A stretch of DNA of 64,000 nt from assembly GCF_014652215.1 (NCBI RefSeq), contig NZ_BMYJ01000005.1, positions 250,026-314,025 of the forward strand, given 5' to 3'. Shown one piece after another: positions 17,010 to 25,481 of this stretch (position 1 is its first letter; each line of letters starts with the position of its first letter). A model generated the notes under the pieces. It was not told the DNA's origin, ran no database searches, and saw only the letters and a list, made by a program, of their open reading frames with translations. A program made the translations under genes and the position numbers. The DNA is from Neogemmobacter tilapiae (GTDB lineage: Bacteria > Pseudomonadota > Alphaproteobacteria > Rhodobacterales > Rhodobacteraceae).

Positions 17010-18092
17010 ATGCAAAACCTCTATCGCGCCTCACGTTATCTGCTGACCACCCTGTTCATCAGCTATGCCGTCTTTGCCAATTGGGTCTTCTTCCAAAAGG
17101 TCGATGGCCTGTCCTTTGGTGAAATCGGCACCATCCTGAAAGGCACGGCCACCGCCCGGCTGGACAGTCTGTATAAGGAAAGCCTGCCGCACCGCGATCC
17201 GTCCATCGGCTTGATGGGGGCCGCGCGCTATCTGGCGATGGGCGATGGGCGCACCGGTGTCATCGTCGGCCAAGACAATTGGCTGTTCACCGAGGAAGAG
17301 GCCCGCGCCATGACCCAGCCGATGGATCAGGCCGTGGCTCCTATCGCCGCCATCCAGCGCAAACTGGCCGCGCGGGGGATTGATCTGGTGGTCTTGCCCG
17401 TGCCCGCGAAACTGGACGTCGCCCGCGATCAGGCCCGCAGCTTGGAACTCGCCCAGACCATCGGCCAGCGCTATGATCTGTTCTTGCAGGAATTGCAGGC
17501 CTCTGGCGTCGCGGTCGTGGACACCCGCGCCGCGATGCTGGCGATGGGGCCAGATGCCAAGCCCTTCTTTGCCACCGACACCCATTGGACAGCCGAGGGG
17601 GCCGATGCCGTGGCAAAAGCGGTCGCCGCCTCAGGCCGCGTTGCCAAAGGTTCCAGCGATTTCACCGTGCAAGATCAGGCGCGCAAGGCCTTTACCGGCG
17701 ATCTGGTCTCTTATGTCACGACCGAAAATTTTGCCGAATTGATCGGTCTGCCGCCCGAAGGTGCTACACCCTATACGGCTGTGAACAGTGCCGCCATCGG
17801 TGATCTTTTCGCCAGCGACGGGGCCGATGTGGCACTTGTCGGCACCTCTTACAGCGCCAACCCGGATTGGAGCTTTGCCGAGGCGCTGAAGCTCGCCCTG
17901 CACCGCGACGTGCTGAACTATGCCGAACAGGGGCAGGGTCCGGTCAAGCCGATGGTGGCCCTGCTTGAATCCGCCGATCTGCGCGATGCACCGCCGCAGA
18001 TCGTGCTTTGGGAATTCCCGGTGCGCTATCTGGCCGACCCGACCCTTTGGGATGTCGCCAGTGCAATGACGGTGGCCGCAAATGACCCCTAA
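17010..18092 (+). CDS. algJ: AlgJ-like periplasmic O-acetyltransferase
   Basis: 360 residues with an N-terminal membrane anchor (about residues 10-30) and a periplasmic SGNH-hydrolase-like domain. The catalytic elements are present: Thr-Asp190-Thr-His192-Trp-Thr and Gly-Thr-Ser280-Tyr-Ser. Known AlgJ proteins take acetyl from AlgI and pass it on within the acetylation complex. A ribosome site GGGG precedes the ATG at 17010. The end of the gene overlaps the following Sel1 gene by 11 bases. Confidence 0.92.
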   Translation: MQNLYRASRYLLTTLFISYAVFANWVFFQKVDGLSFGEIGTILKGTATARLDSLYKESLPHRDPSIGLMGAARYLAMGDGRTGVIVGQDNWLFTEEEARAMTQPMDQAVAPIAAIQRKLAARGIDLVVLPVPAKLDVARDQARSLELAQTIGQRYDLFLQELQASGVAVVDTRAAMLAMGPDAKPFFATDTHWTAEGADAVAKAVAASGRVAKGSSDFTVQDQARKAFTGDLVSYVTTENFAELIGLPPEGATPYTAVNSAAIGDLFASDGADVALVGTSYSANPDWSFAEALKLALHRDVLNYAEQGQGPVKPMVALLESADLRDAPPQIVLWEFPVRYLADPTLWDVASAMTVAANDP

Positions 18093-18804
18093 ATTGACCC
18101 TCGCCCTGCTGATGATGGGGCTGGCCCTGCCCGCTCATGCGCAGGTGTCCATGTCCGAAGCGGGCATTCAGAACAGCATCGAGGTTTATGACCCCTACCT
18201 GCGCCAGATGCGCAAGGACATGGTTGCAGGCCGCCGCATTCCCTTTGACGCGCTGCGGGCACTCGCCGATCTGGGCGATGGTCTGGCCGCCTTCAAGATG
18301 GGCGAATATCTGGTCTCCACCGGCAAGCCTGCGCTGCAAGATGATGCCCTGCATTACTTTTCCATCGCGGCCTATACCGGGCGGGATTTTGCGGTCTCGC
18401 ATCTGTTGCGGGTGCTTCAAGGCGATCAATCCGAAACCTCCGCCACGCGTCTGAAAGGGGCCGAAGATGCCCTACGGCTTTGGGCACGGCGGGGCGATGC
18501 CAAGGCTGTCGCCGGTCTGGCCGAAATGTATCTGGCCGGTGCCCCCTTTGGCCCCAAGACCGAGGAAGGTCTGGCCCTCTTGGAACAGGTGGCGACCCAA
18601 GGCAATGGCAAGGCCGCCGTCGAACTCGGGATGCTTTATCTCAAAGGCCGCCCCGACCTGCCCGCCGATCCCAAAAAGGCCCGCGCCGCGCTGACGCTGG
18701 CCCTGGACAGCGATGATCTCGCCGCCCGCGCCATGGCCGAGAACCTTTTGCGCAGTCTGGCCCCGGCCACCACCACGGTTTCGACCGCCGGGGTTAGCGA
18801 ATGA
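18082..18804 (+). CDS. periplasmic Sel1/TPR-like repeat protein
   Basis: 240 residues with a signal peptide ending Leu-Pro-Ala-His-Ala-Gln, then Sel1-like helical repeats (for example Ala-Asp-Leu-Gly-Asp-Gly-Leu-Ala-Ala-Phe and Gly-Leu-Ala-Glu-Met-Tyr-Leu-Ala-Gly). No catalytic motif. Such repeats in alginate systems (AlgK) organise the periplasmic complex. It overlaps algJ upstream and algX downstream (ATGA), so its dose should match theirs, which suggests it helps assemble the acetylation proteins. It has no lipobox, unlike Pseudomonas AlgK. Confidence 0.8.
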   Translation: MTPKLTLALLMMGLALPAHAQVSMSEAGIQNSIEVYDPYLRQMRKDMVAGRRIPFDALRALADLGDGLAAFKMGEYLVSTGKPALQDDALHYFSIAAYTGRDFAVSHLLRVLQGDQSETSATRLKGAEDALRLWARRGDAKAVAGLAEMYLAGAPFGPKTEEGLALLEQVATQGNGKAAVELGMLYLKGRPDLPADPKKARAALTLALDSDDLAARAMAENLLRSLAPATTTVSTAGVSE

Positions 18805-20156
18805 GGTTGGCACTGATCCTTGCCCTGATGGGCCTGACCGCAATGGCCCTGCCCCTCCGGGCGGAATCGCTCTTTGCCTGCTCGCAAATCGAAAACTCCC
18901 CCATCCTGCCCACCGTCGAAAGCGACGATGCGGTGTTCTTCCGCACCCAATCCGACCTTCGCATGGCCCATCCGATGAAAGAGGCCGTCGTCGATCAACT
19001 CGCCCGCCTATCCCAAGCCTTGGCCCGCAACGGCACCATCCTGATCTACGCCACCATCCCTTCGAAAAGCCAGGGCATGCCCGACGCCTTGCCGGAAAAG
19101 GCCAGCGGCATGGGCTATGACCCGGCGGTCTCCGAGGCGGCCTATCACGACATCATCAACCGCCTGAATGCCAAGGGCATCCTCGCGCCCGATTTGCTAA
19201 CTGCCCTGCAACAGGGCGGCACCCCGGAGCGCCCGTTTCAGGCGGCGGATTTCCATTGGACCTCCAGCGGTGCCCTCTTGGCCGCCCGGGCCATTGGTGC
19301 GGCCATCCGCGCGCATCCCGCCTATGCCGATCTGACGCCCGGCACCTATACCTCGACCCCGCTGGAAAAGGTCGATGCCTTTTCGACCATGCGGCGTATC
19401 CTGCAAGGCTATTGCGTCGTGGCCCTGCCCCCTGTCGAAACCCTTGCTTGGGAAACCGTGCGTGTGGATCAGCCGGGTGACGGCGGCACGCTTGACATCG
19501 GCCTTGGGGCCGGGGATCAGGGCGAAACGCTGGATATCTTTGCCGACGGGGCCGCACCCTTGCCGGTCGTTCTGGTTGGCACGTCGTTTTCCGACAATGA
19601 TGTCGACAATTTCGCGGGCTTCCTCTCGGAATACTCCGGGCTCGAGGTGGTCAACCACGCCATCAGCGGCGGCAACCAGTTTGGTGCCATCACCTCTTAC
19701 CTCACCTCTACCGATTATCCCACCGACCGGCCCCGGTTCCTGATCTGGGAAAACCCGGTTTACAACAATCTGGGTCGCTACGGCTTTGCCCCGCTGGAAG
19801 AATTGATCGCCGCGGCGAACAACGATTGCGAACATCCCCTACCTCTGCGGCGCGAGGGTAACGCGCTGATCGCCGACCTCCGCCAAACCGATATCACCCC
19901 CGGCGACGCCCTTCTGGCCGATTTCGGTGCCGAAGGCCCCCGTTCCGTGCAGTTCACCCTGCAAGGCGCGAATGGTGTCTCCCGTTCGGCGATGATGAAA
20001 CGCGAAGACCGGCTGCGCGCGACAGGCCGCTTCTTTCTGGGCCTCGGCCCCTATCTCCGCGCCGACCTGCAACAGGTGCAGGTCGCCTTCGACCGCCCCC
20101 TCACCGCCGACAGCCGGATTTCCCTTTGTCTGACCCCCAAGGAAGACCCATCATGA
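18801..20156 (+). CDS. algX: AlgX-like polymer O-acetyltransferase
   Basis: 451 residues with a signal peptide (cut near Leu-Arg-Ala-Glu), an SGNH-like catalytic domain and a C-terminal carbohydrate-binding region. The catalytic triad elements are seen as Ala-Asp150-Phe-His152-Trp and Gly-Thr-Ser262-Phe-Ser. Pseudomonas AlgX binds the alginate chain and places the acetyl group on it. It resembles the AlgJ protein in the catalytic half but has the extra C-terminal domain, which is why I name this one AlgX. Start and stop both overlap neighbours by four bases. Confidence 0.88.
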   Translation: MRLALILALMGLTAMALPLRAESLFACSQIENSPILPTVESDDAVFFRTQSDLRMAHPMKEAVVDQLARLSQALARNGTILIYATIPSKSQGMPDALPEKASGMGYDPAVSEAAYHDIINRLNAKGILAPDLLTALQQGGTPERPFQAADFHWTSSGALLAARAIGAAIRAHPAYADLTPGTYTSTPLEKVDAFSTMRRILQGYCVVALPPVETLAWETVRVDQPGDGGTLDIGLGAGDQGETLDIFADGAAPLPVVLVGTSFSDNDVDNFAGFLSEYSGLEVVNHAISGGNQFGAITSYLTSTDYPTDRPRFLIWENPVYNNLGRYGFAPLEELIAAANNDCEHPLPLRREGNALIADLRQTDITPGDALLADFGAEGPRSVQFTLQGANGVSRSAMMKREDRLRATGRFFLGLGPYLRADLQQVQVAFDRPLTADSRISLCLTPKEDPS

Positions 20157-20776
20157 TCATGCGCTTTTTGCCCCTTTGCCTGACCCTTGTCCTGACCCTG
20201 CCCGCCCAGGCGCAGGACGCGGGCCTTTACGACCAAGTCGCCAGCCCCGACGCCAGTTTCGTGCGTGTCATCGTGCCGGCCATGGGGCTGGGCGCGGTCG
20301 GGGCCACCAGCTTTGCCGCCCTGCAAGACGGCGTTTCCCCCTATGTCGTCATTGACCAGCCCGGTGCCGTCGCCGTGACCGCAGGTTCGGCACAGGGCAG
20401 CATCGAAGTCGCCCCGGCGGGGTTCTATACCTATGTCCTTGCGGCCGACGGCAGCGGTGTCATGGTGCAGGACCAGATCACCCGGGGTGCTGCCAAGGCG
20501 GATGTGGCCTTTTACAACCTCTCTGACCTGCCCAGTGTCGATCTTTTCGTGCCGCAGGCCAAGGCCGTCGCCATTCCTAAGGTCGCCGCGGATCAGGCCG
20601 GTTTCGTCGCCTTGAAAGCCCCCCTGACATTGGATTTTGAGGCAAAGCAGGGCGACAGCGTTCTGGCCAGCGCCGCCAGCGTCGATCTGAAGCGACGCGA
20701 AGGCGTGACCTTGGTCCTGATCGGCTCCGCCGGGAACTATCAACTGACCGCCACCCCCAACAGCTTGCAGCCCTAG
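20153..20776 (+). CDS. algF: AlgF-like periplasmic acetylation protein
   Basis: 207 residues with a signal peptide (cut after Pro-Ala-Gln-Ala). The mature part opens Gly-Leu-Tyr-Asp-x-x-x-Ser-Pro-Asp-Ala-Ser-Phe-Val-Arg, a good match to AlgF, and continues as an all-beta protein with Ala-Phe-Tyr-Asn-Leu-Ser-Asp. AlgF links the AlgI/AlgJ and AlgX steps of acetylation. It overlaps the end of algX; a 34-base gap follows before the large Sel1 gene, with an AGGCAAAGGA ribosome site. Confidence 0.88.
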   Translation: MIMRFLPLCLTLVLTLPAQAQDAGLYDQVASPDASFVRVIVPAMGLGAVGATSFAALQDGVSPYVVIDQPGAVAVTAGSAQGSIEVAPAGFYTYVLAADGSGVMVQDQITRGAAKADVAFYNLSDLPSVDLFVPQAKAVAIPKVAADQAGFVALKAPLTLDFEAKQGDSVLASAASVDLKRREGVTLVLIGSAGNYQLTATPNSLQP

Positions 20777-20810
20777 GCCCCCGCCTGTTCACGAGGCAAA
20801 GGATTTCATC

Positions 20811-23561
20811 ATGTCGCTTGCATTCACCCGCCCGCTTTCCTCGACCGCCCTTGGCCTCTGGCTGGCCCTTGGGGCGGCCCATGCCCAACCCATTCCCCTG
20901 ATCTTTGAACCGCCGCAGATCGAACCACAGGCCATCTGCACCAGCCGCGCCCCGGATGCCCGGATCATCGCCCGCTGGCAGGATTGGGATGGCCTTTCAT
21001 TGCAGGGGCAGGATACGGCACAGGTGCAGACCGATCTGGACCGGCTGGCCGAACTGGATGCGCCCGCATGGTATGACAAGGCGCTGCTGGCCATCGACCT
21101 GTTGGCCACCACGGATCCGGATTTCACCGCGCAGGATCAGGCCTTGGCCCGCATCGAATGGATGGTCGCGGCCGGAAAACAGGCGGAACTCGCCAATCTG
21201 CGGCTGGTGCCCGCTCTTTTGGAACAAGACAGCGCCCCCTCGCCCCGCCGCCAGCGCGCCTTGGCCGGGCTTCTGCTGCGCGGCAATGGGATCACCGCTG
21301 ATCCTGATAAGGGGCTGCAAATGCTGATCGCCGCCGCCAACGGCGGCAACGCCGATGCCATTCTGGAACTCGTATCGATGCAGATTGCCGGGGCCAAGGT
21401 CGAAGGCTGGGATGTCGCCCCCGACATGGGTGTCACCATGGCCTTTGGGGCCTTGGTCGGCCAGTTGGACGCCGACATCTGCAACCGCGTCACCCGCATT
21501 GCCCGCGAATATAAGAATGGCGATGTTGTCGCCGCCGATCTGGCCTTGTCGGAACGCTGGTATCGGTTTGCGGCTGATCTGGGCGATCTCGGAGCCGCTT
21601 GGAAGGTCGCTGAATTTCACATGCGCTCTGAAGGCGTGGTCAAGGACAATGCCATTCTACTGAAGTATCTGACGATGGCGGCGGATGGCGGCAGTCCCGT
21701 CGCGCAGGTCAATCTGGGACGCATCTATGAAACCGGCGCTCTGGTCGCGCAGGATCTGACCCGTGCCGAAACCCTGTTCCATGCGGCCGCTGGGCAGGAC
21801 GATCGGGGCGGTATGATCCGGCTGGCCCTGTTCCTGCAAGACAAGGTGCAGCGCGATCCGGCGGCGATGCCCGACTATCGCGCCGCTCTGGATGCTTTGG
21901 TCGCGCGGTCCGATGCCCCCGGTTGGGCCCTCTTGGCCGCCGCCGATGCCGTTCTGACCGACAAGGGCCGCTGGGCGGGCGAGGCAGCGGCGATGGCCTT
22001 CTTGCAACGGGCATCCGATCAGGGCGACGGCATGGCCCTGCGCCGTCTGGCCAATATGAAGATGCGCGGCATCACCACCGATCAGGCCTTTTATCCGCTC
22101 GTCGATGACCTCATCGCCTCGGTCCAGACCCTTGGCACCATCGAACCGATGAATGACCTGCGCGCCGCCTTTGCCTGCCGTGCGCCCGACGCGCCGCTGA
22201 TCGACGATGCCGAATACTGGCGCGAACAGGCGCTGGCGACGGGGATCGAGACGATGGCCTTCGGTCCTGAAGAACTCTTGGAACTCGCCCGCTCGAACGA
22301 TCCGCTCACTTTGGCGCGGCTGCAAAGTCAGGCGCTTTCAGGCCGGGCGACGGCGGTGGCGCAATATCTGACACTGATCGAAAAGGGCGATTTCACCGTC
22401 GTCCAACAGGATTTCTGGGAAGAGTACGCCAAGGAATATCCCGAAGTGCTGCAATCGCGGGGCCGTCTGGCCCTGTCGCTGGCCCGCACCCAGACCGAAC
22501 GGACGGCGGCGCTGGACTTGTTCCGGCAGGCTTTGGCGGCGGGAGAGGTTGAGGCAGGGCTTTATCTGGCCCGCGCACTGCTGGACAATGACGATGCCAA
22601 ACCCGCTGATATGGCCGAAGCGGCGGCCTTGCTAGAGCCTTTGGCAGGGCAGGGCATGGGGGCCGCGATGCGGCTGTTGCCGCAGGCCGATCCGCTGCGC
22701 TTTCCCGACATGGCCGCAACCTTGGCGGAATATGCCGGGGTGATCGACGCCCGTGGCGATGTCGATGCGCTGCTGATCGCCGCCGAATTCCTACCCGATC
22801 CTGCGGCGCGCCAAGACCATCTGGCCCGCGCCCAAGCACTGACCTCGTGCAACTTTGATCAGGCGGCGCGCTTTGCCGAATTCATGGGCAAGACCGGCGA
22901 TGCCGCAGGCTTTGCCCAGTGGATCAAGACGGCAGGCTATCTGGCCGAAGATGAAGGCTGGCGGCTGACACGGATGGGTGATCTTTTGTCGCGCTATGGC
23001 ACCGAGGCCGAAAAGGCAGGGGCCGAAGGCCTCTATCTGGCAGGCTATGCGGCGGGCAACCGGGTGGCGATGCTGCGGCTGTTGTCGAACTATGCCAAAC
23101 CCGACAATCCAAAGTACGATCCGCTGAAGGCAACCGAGGTCTATATCGCATTGGTCATGGCCACCCGTCCCGGCGACCTGCCCGAACTGCTGATCCGGAT
23201 CAACGAAGAAGAAGCTGTGATCCGGCAGGCGGTGATGTCGGCGGTGGACCCTGAACAGATCTTCAAGGTCGCCGCCGAAGCGGGCGATCCGGTCGCGATG
23301 CGGGAATATGCCTTCCGCCTGCGCGAAGCCAATCCCGACGCCGAACAGGTGGCCAAGGCCGCAGCGATGCTGGCGCAGGCCTCTGAAATGGGCGATGTCG
23401 AGGCGATGGTGGAATATGCCGTGTCGCTGGCCTTTGGCGTGGGGGTGGAACCCTCGCGCGATGAGGCGCTGATGTGGTTGAACAAGGCCGCCGCGATGGG
23501 CAATCAAAGGGCCCTGACCTTGGTGGCCACCTTGGGTCTTTCTGAAAGTGTCTCGCAGTGA
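20811..23561 (+). CDS. very large Sel1-repeat periplasmic protein, AlgK-like
   Basis: 916 residues, about twice the size of Pseudomonas AlgK. A signal peptide (cut near Ala-His-Ala-Gln) is followed by many Sel1/TPR-like helical repeats, e.g. around 21,690-21,790 and 23,270-23,520 (Ala-Glu-Met/Ala-x-Gly-Asp-x-x-Ala-Met pattern). There is no lipobox cysteine, so it is probably soluble in the periplasm rather than an outer-membrane lipoprotein. AlgK in Pseudomonas links the synthase complex to the AlgE pore; the same bridging role is inferred here from position and repeat type only. The stop overlaps the algL-like start (ATGA). Confidence 0.82.
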   Translation: MSLAFTRPLSSTALGLWLALGAAHAQPIPLIFEPPQIEPQAICTSRAPDARIIARWQDWDGLSLQGQDTAQVQTDLDRLAELDAPAWYDKALLAIDLLATTDPDFTAQDQALARIEWMVAAGKQAELANLRLVPALLEQDSAPSPRRQRALAGLLLRGNGITADPDKGLQMLIAAANGGNADAILELVSMQIAGAKVEGWDVAPDMGVTMAFGALVGQLDADICNRVTRIAREYKNGDVVAADLALSERWYRFAADLGDLGAAWKVAEFHMRSEGVVKDNAILLKYLTMAADGGSPVAQVNLGRIYETGALVAQDLTRAETLFHAAAGQDDRGGMIRLALFLQDKVQRDPAAMPDYRAALDALVARSDAPGWALLAAADAVLTDKGRWAGEAAAMAFLQRASDQGDGMALRRLANMKMRGITTDQAFYPLVDDLIASVQTLGTIEPMNDLRAAFACRAPDAPLIDDAEYWREQALATGIETMAFGPEELLELARSNDPLTLARLQSQALSGRATAVAQYLTLIEKGDFTVVQQDFWEEYAKEYPEVLQSRGRLALSLARTQTERTAALDLFRQALAAGEVEAGLYLARALLDNDDAKPADMAEAAALLEPLAGQGMGAAMRLLPQADPLRFPDMAATLAEYAGVIDARGDVDALLIAAEFLPDPAARQDHLARAQALTSCNFDQAARFAEFMGKTGDAAGFAQWIKTAGYLAEDEGWRLTRMGDLLSRYGTEAEKAGAEGLYLAGYAAGNRVAMLRLLSNYAKPDNPKYDPLKATEVYIALVMATRPGDLPELLIRINEEEAVIRQAVMSAVDPEQIFKVAAEAGDPVAMREYAFRLREANPDAEQVAKAAAMLAQASEMGDVEAMVEYAVSLAFGVGVEPSRDEALMWLNKAAAMGNQRALTLVATLGLSESVSQ

Positions 23562-24607
23562 AACCACAGATCTTGGGAATGATGCTGGCCCTGTCGTCGC
23601 TGCCTGCGGCTGCCGAAGAAGCCAAGGACAAGGACGAATGCTTTGCCCCGGTCACGCCAGTCGTGTCGCTGGACTATGGCAGCCGCTATACTGATGACAG
23701 CGTCACCCGTTCGGATTTTGACGAAAAGGCCAATGCCGAGGTCGACAAGGCGCTGGGGCCGGTGGATGACTTCATCACAGATCTGGTGCGGGAATCGAAC
23801 CGGGCGCTGACCCGCAAAGCCGACCGCGCCACCCAATCCGCCGATTGCGTTCTGAACCATCTGGCGCAATGGGCGGGGGCCGGCGCCTTGGGCGATCTCC
23901 AAACCGAAGCGGTGCAGATTTCCATTCCCAGCCGCCTTTCGGGCCTCGCCTTTGCCTATGGCAACGCCTTGCCCCTCGCCAGCCAGGATGCCCAACGCAA
24001 AGCGCTGATCGAGGCTTGGTTCAAGGCGCAGGCTCTCGCCACCATGGCCTATTTCGACGAAAAGGCGCCCCCCCGCGCCAGCGCCAACAACCTCCGCGCT
24101 TGGGCTGGGCTTGCCGTCACCCGCATCGGCCTTCTCTTGCAGGATGACGCCATGCTGTCCTGGGGCGAGCAATCGTTTCGCACGGTCCTTTGCGACGCCA
24201 ACCCTGATGGCAGCCTGCCCCGCGAAATGGAGCGTGGCCCCTTGGCACTGCACTACCAGATCCACGCCCTTGGCCCCCTTGTCATCACCGCAGCCCTGCT
24301 CGAGCAGGACCGCCAGGCCGGTCTTTTCACCGCCTGTGACGCCGCCCTTTCCCGCGGCGTCGACTTTATGCTCGCCGCCCTCGCCGAACCCCAACGCGCC
24401 GCCCAACATGCTGGGGTTGAACAAAGTTTTTCCGCCCCGCAGCCCGAAACGCTTCAGGGACATGACGTCGCTTGGGCGGCGGCCTATCTGCGCTTTGCCG
24501 ATAACCCAGAACTCGCCGAACTTGCCAAGACCTTCGATCCCTTGGGCAATTCCAAATATGGCGGCTCGCAAAAACTGCTTTGGCAGCAAAATCTGCCAAA
24601 AGAATAG
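23558..24607 (+). CDS. AlgL-like (PL5) protein with catalytic His replaced
   Basis: 349 residues with a signal peptide (cut near Pro-Ala-Ala-Ala-Glu). The alpha/alpha-toroid fold of family PL5 mannuronate lyases is recognisable: Asn177-Asn178-x-x-Ala-Trp, Gly-Ser-Leu-Pro-Arg-Glu-Met, and Ala-Leu-His-Tyr233-Gln with the catalytic tyrosine. In active enzymes the first motif is Asn-Asn-His; here it is Asn-Asn-Leu179, so the catalytic base is missing. AlgL normally clears polymer that leaks into the periplasm. This protein may bind rather than cut. It is the last gene of the locus and is followed at once by a strong terminator. Confidence 0.8.
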   Translation: MKPQILGMMLALSSLPAAAEEAKDKDECFAPVTPVVSLDYGSRYTDDSVTRSDFDEKANAEVDKALGPVDDFITDLVRESNRALTRKADRATQSADCVLNHLAQWAGAGALGDLQTEAVQISIPSRLSGLAFAYGNALPLASQDAQRKALIEAWFKAQALATMAYFDEKAPPRASANNLRAWAGLAVTRIGLLLQDDAMLSWGEQSFRTVLCDANPDGSLPREMERGPLALHYQIHALGPLVITAALLEQDRQAGLFTACDAALSRGVDFMLAALAEPQRAAQHAGVEQSFSAPQPETLQGHDVAWAAAYLRFADNPELAELAKTFDPLGNSKYGGSQKLLWQQNLPKE

Positions 24608-24631
24608 GGGTGGGCCGCTGTGGCCCACCCC
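24607..24631. terminator. bidirectional terminator between algL-like and SDR genes
   Basis: Perfect ten-pair stem: GGGGTGGGCC (24607-24616) and GGCCCACCCC (24622-24631), loop GCTGT. It begins on the last base of the algL-like stop codon and lies six bases from the convergent SDR stop, so it can serve both strands. T content after the stem is modest. Confidence 0.75.
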
Positions 24632-24636
24632 TTCCC

Positions 24637-25383
24637 CTATCGCCCCACCGACAGCGCCACTGCATCCGCCCCCGCCGGCAGATGCAGCGGTGCCCCAGCA
24701 TCCGTCGCAGCCCGCCAAATTGCCTCGGCCACATCCTTCGCCTCGGTGATCAACGCGCCCGGTTCGGCAAAACTCGCCATCACTTTTTCCACCTGATCCC
24801 CATAGGCCCCATGAAAGCCACCCGCGCCCATGATCAGCCCCCGCGCATTCTCGCCAAAACGCGTATCCGGCGCACGGCCTGGCAAAACCACATGCGTTCG
24901 CAGCCCAAAGCCCGCGATTTCCAAAGCCAGACATTCCGTAAACGCATTCACTGCCGCCTTGCTGGCCGTATAGACCGCCAAAAGGTTCAGCGGCAGCAAG
25001 GTCACGCTGGATGTCACATTGACGATGACCCCCGCCCCCTTTTCCCGAAACTGCGGCAGAAACGCCTGCGTCAGGGCCATCGTACCAAAGGTGTTGGTTT
25101 CAAAAATATCCCGCACCACCCCCATCGGCGTCCCCTCGAAGGCATTCAACCAGCCGATCCCCGCATTGTTGACCAGAACATCCACCGCCCCCGCCGCCTT
25201 GACCGCTGCGGAAAGGCTGGCCTCATCCCGCACATCCAGCGGCAGAACCCGAACCGCATCCGGCAACAGCCCCGCCACGGGCTGGCGCATCGTCGCAATG
25301 ACATTCCACCCCCGATCCACAAAAAGCCGCGCAGTCTCCAGCCCAAAACCTGAAGAGCATCCCGTGATCATCACCGTGTTCAT
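24637..25383 (-). CDS. SDR family oxidoreductase
   Basis: 248-residue classical short-chain dehydrogenase/reductase. The cofactor motif Thr-Gly-Cys-Ser-Ser-Gly-Phe-Gly, the Asn-Asn-Ala-Gly motif, a catalytic Ser in Val-Thr-Ser-Ser and Tyr-x-x-x-Lys (Tyr-Thr-Ala-Ser-Lys) are all present. The substrate cannot be told from sequence. The ATG at 25383 puts the Rossmann motif at the very N terminus; the open frame reaches 25461 but would run into the operator. It is divergent from an AraC-type gene that probably controls it. Confidence 0.92.
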   Translation of the reverse strand: MNTVMITGCSSGFGLETARLFVDRGWNVIATMRQPVAGLLPDAVRVLPLDVRDEASLSAAVKAAGAVDVLVNNAGIGWLNAFEGTPMGVVRDIFETNTFGTMALTQAFLPQFREKGAGVIVNVTSSVTLLPLNLLAVYTASKAAVNAFTECLALEIAGFGLRTHVVLPGRAPDTRFGENARGLIMGAGGFHGAYGDQVEKVMASFAEPGALITEAKDVAEAIWRAATDAGAPLHLPAGADAVALSVGR

Positions 25384-25431
25384 CCGAAAAATCCCTATCC
25401 ATGTGAACTGATCCCCATATGGACAGGCGGG

Positions 25432-25481
25432 TTTGGACTTTCTATAATTGAAAATCCGCATATTATTTTCAAAAGTCCAAA
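25432..25481. promoter_or_regulatory. nested inverted repeats between SDR and AraC genes
   Basis: Outer arms TTTGGACTTT (25432-25441) and AAAGTCCAAA (25472-25481) are perfect over ten bases and the right arm ends directly at the araC-type ATG (25482). Inner arms TTGAAAAT (25448-25455) and ATTTTCAA (25465-25472) form a second perfect repeat. The AT-rich core stands out from the GC-rich flanks and probably holds the divergent promoters. Placement suggests autoregulation by the AraC protein. Confidence 0.65.
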
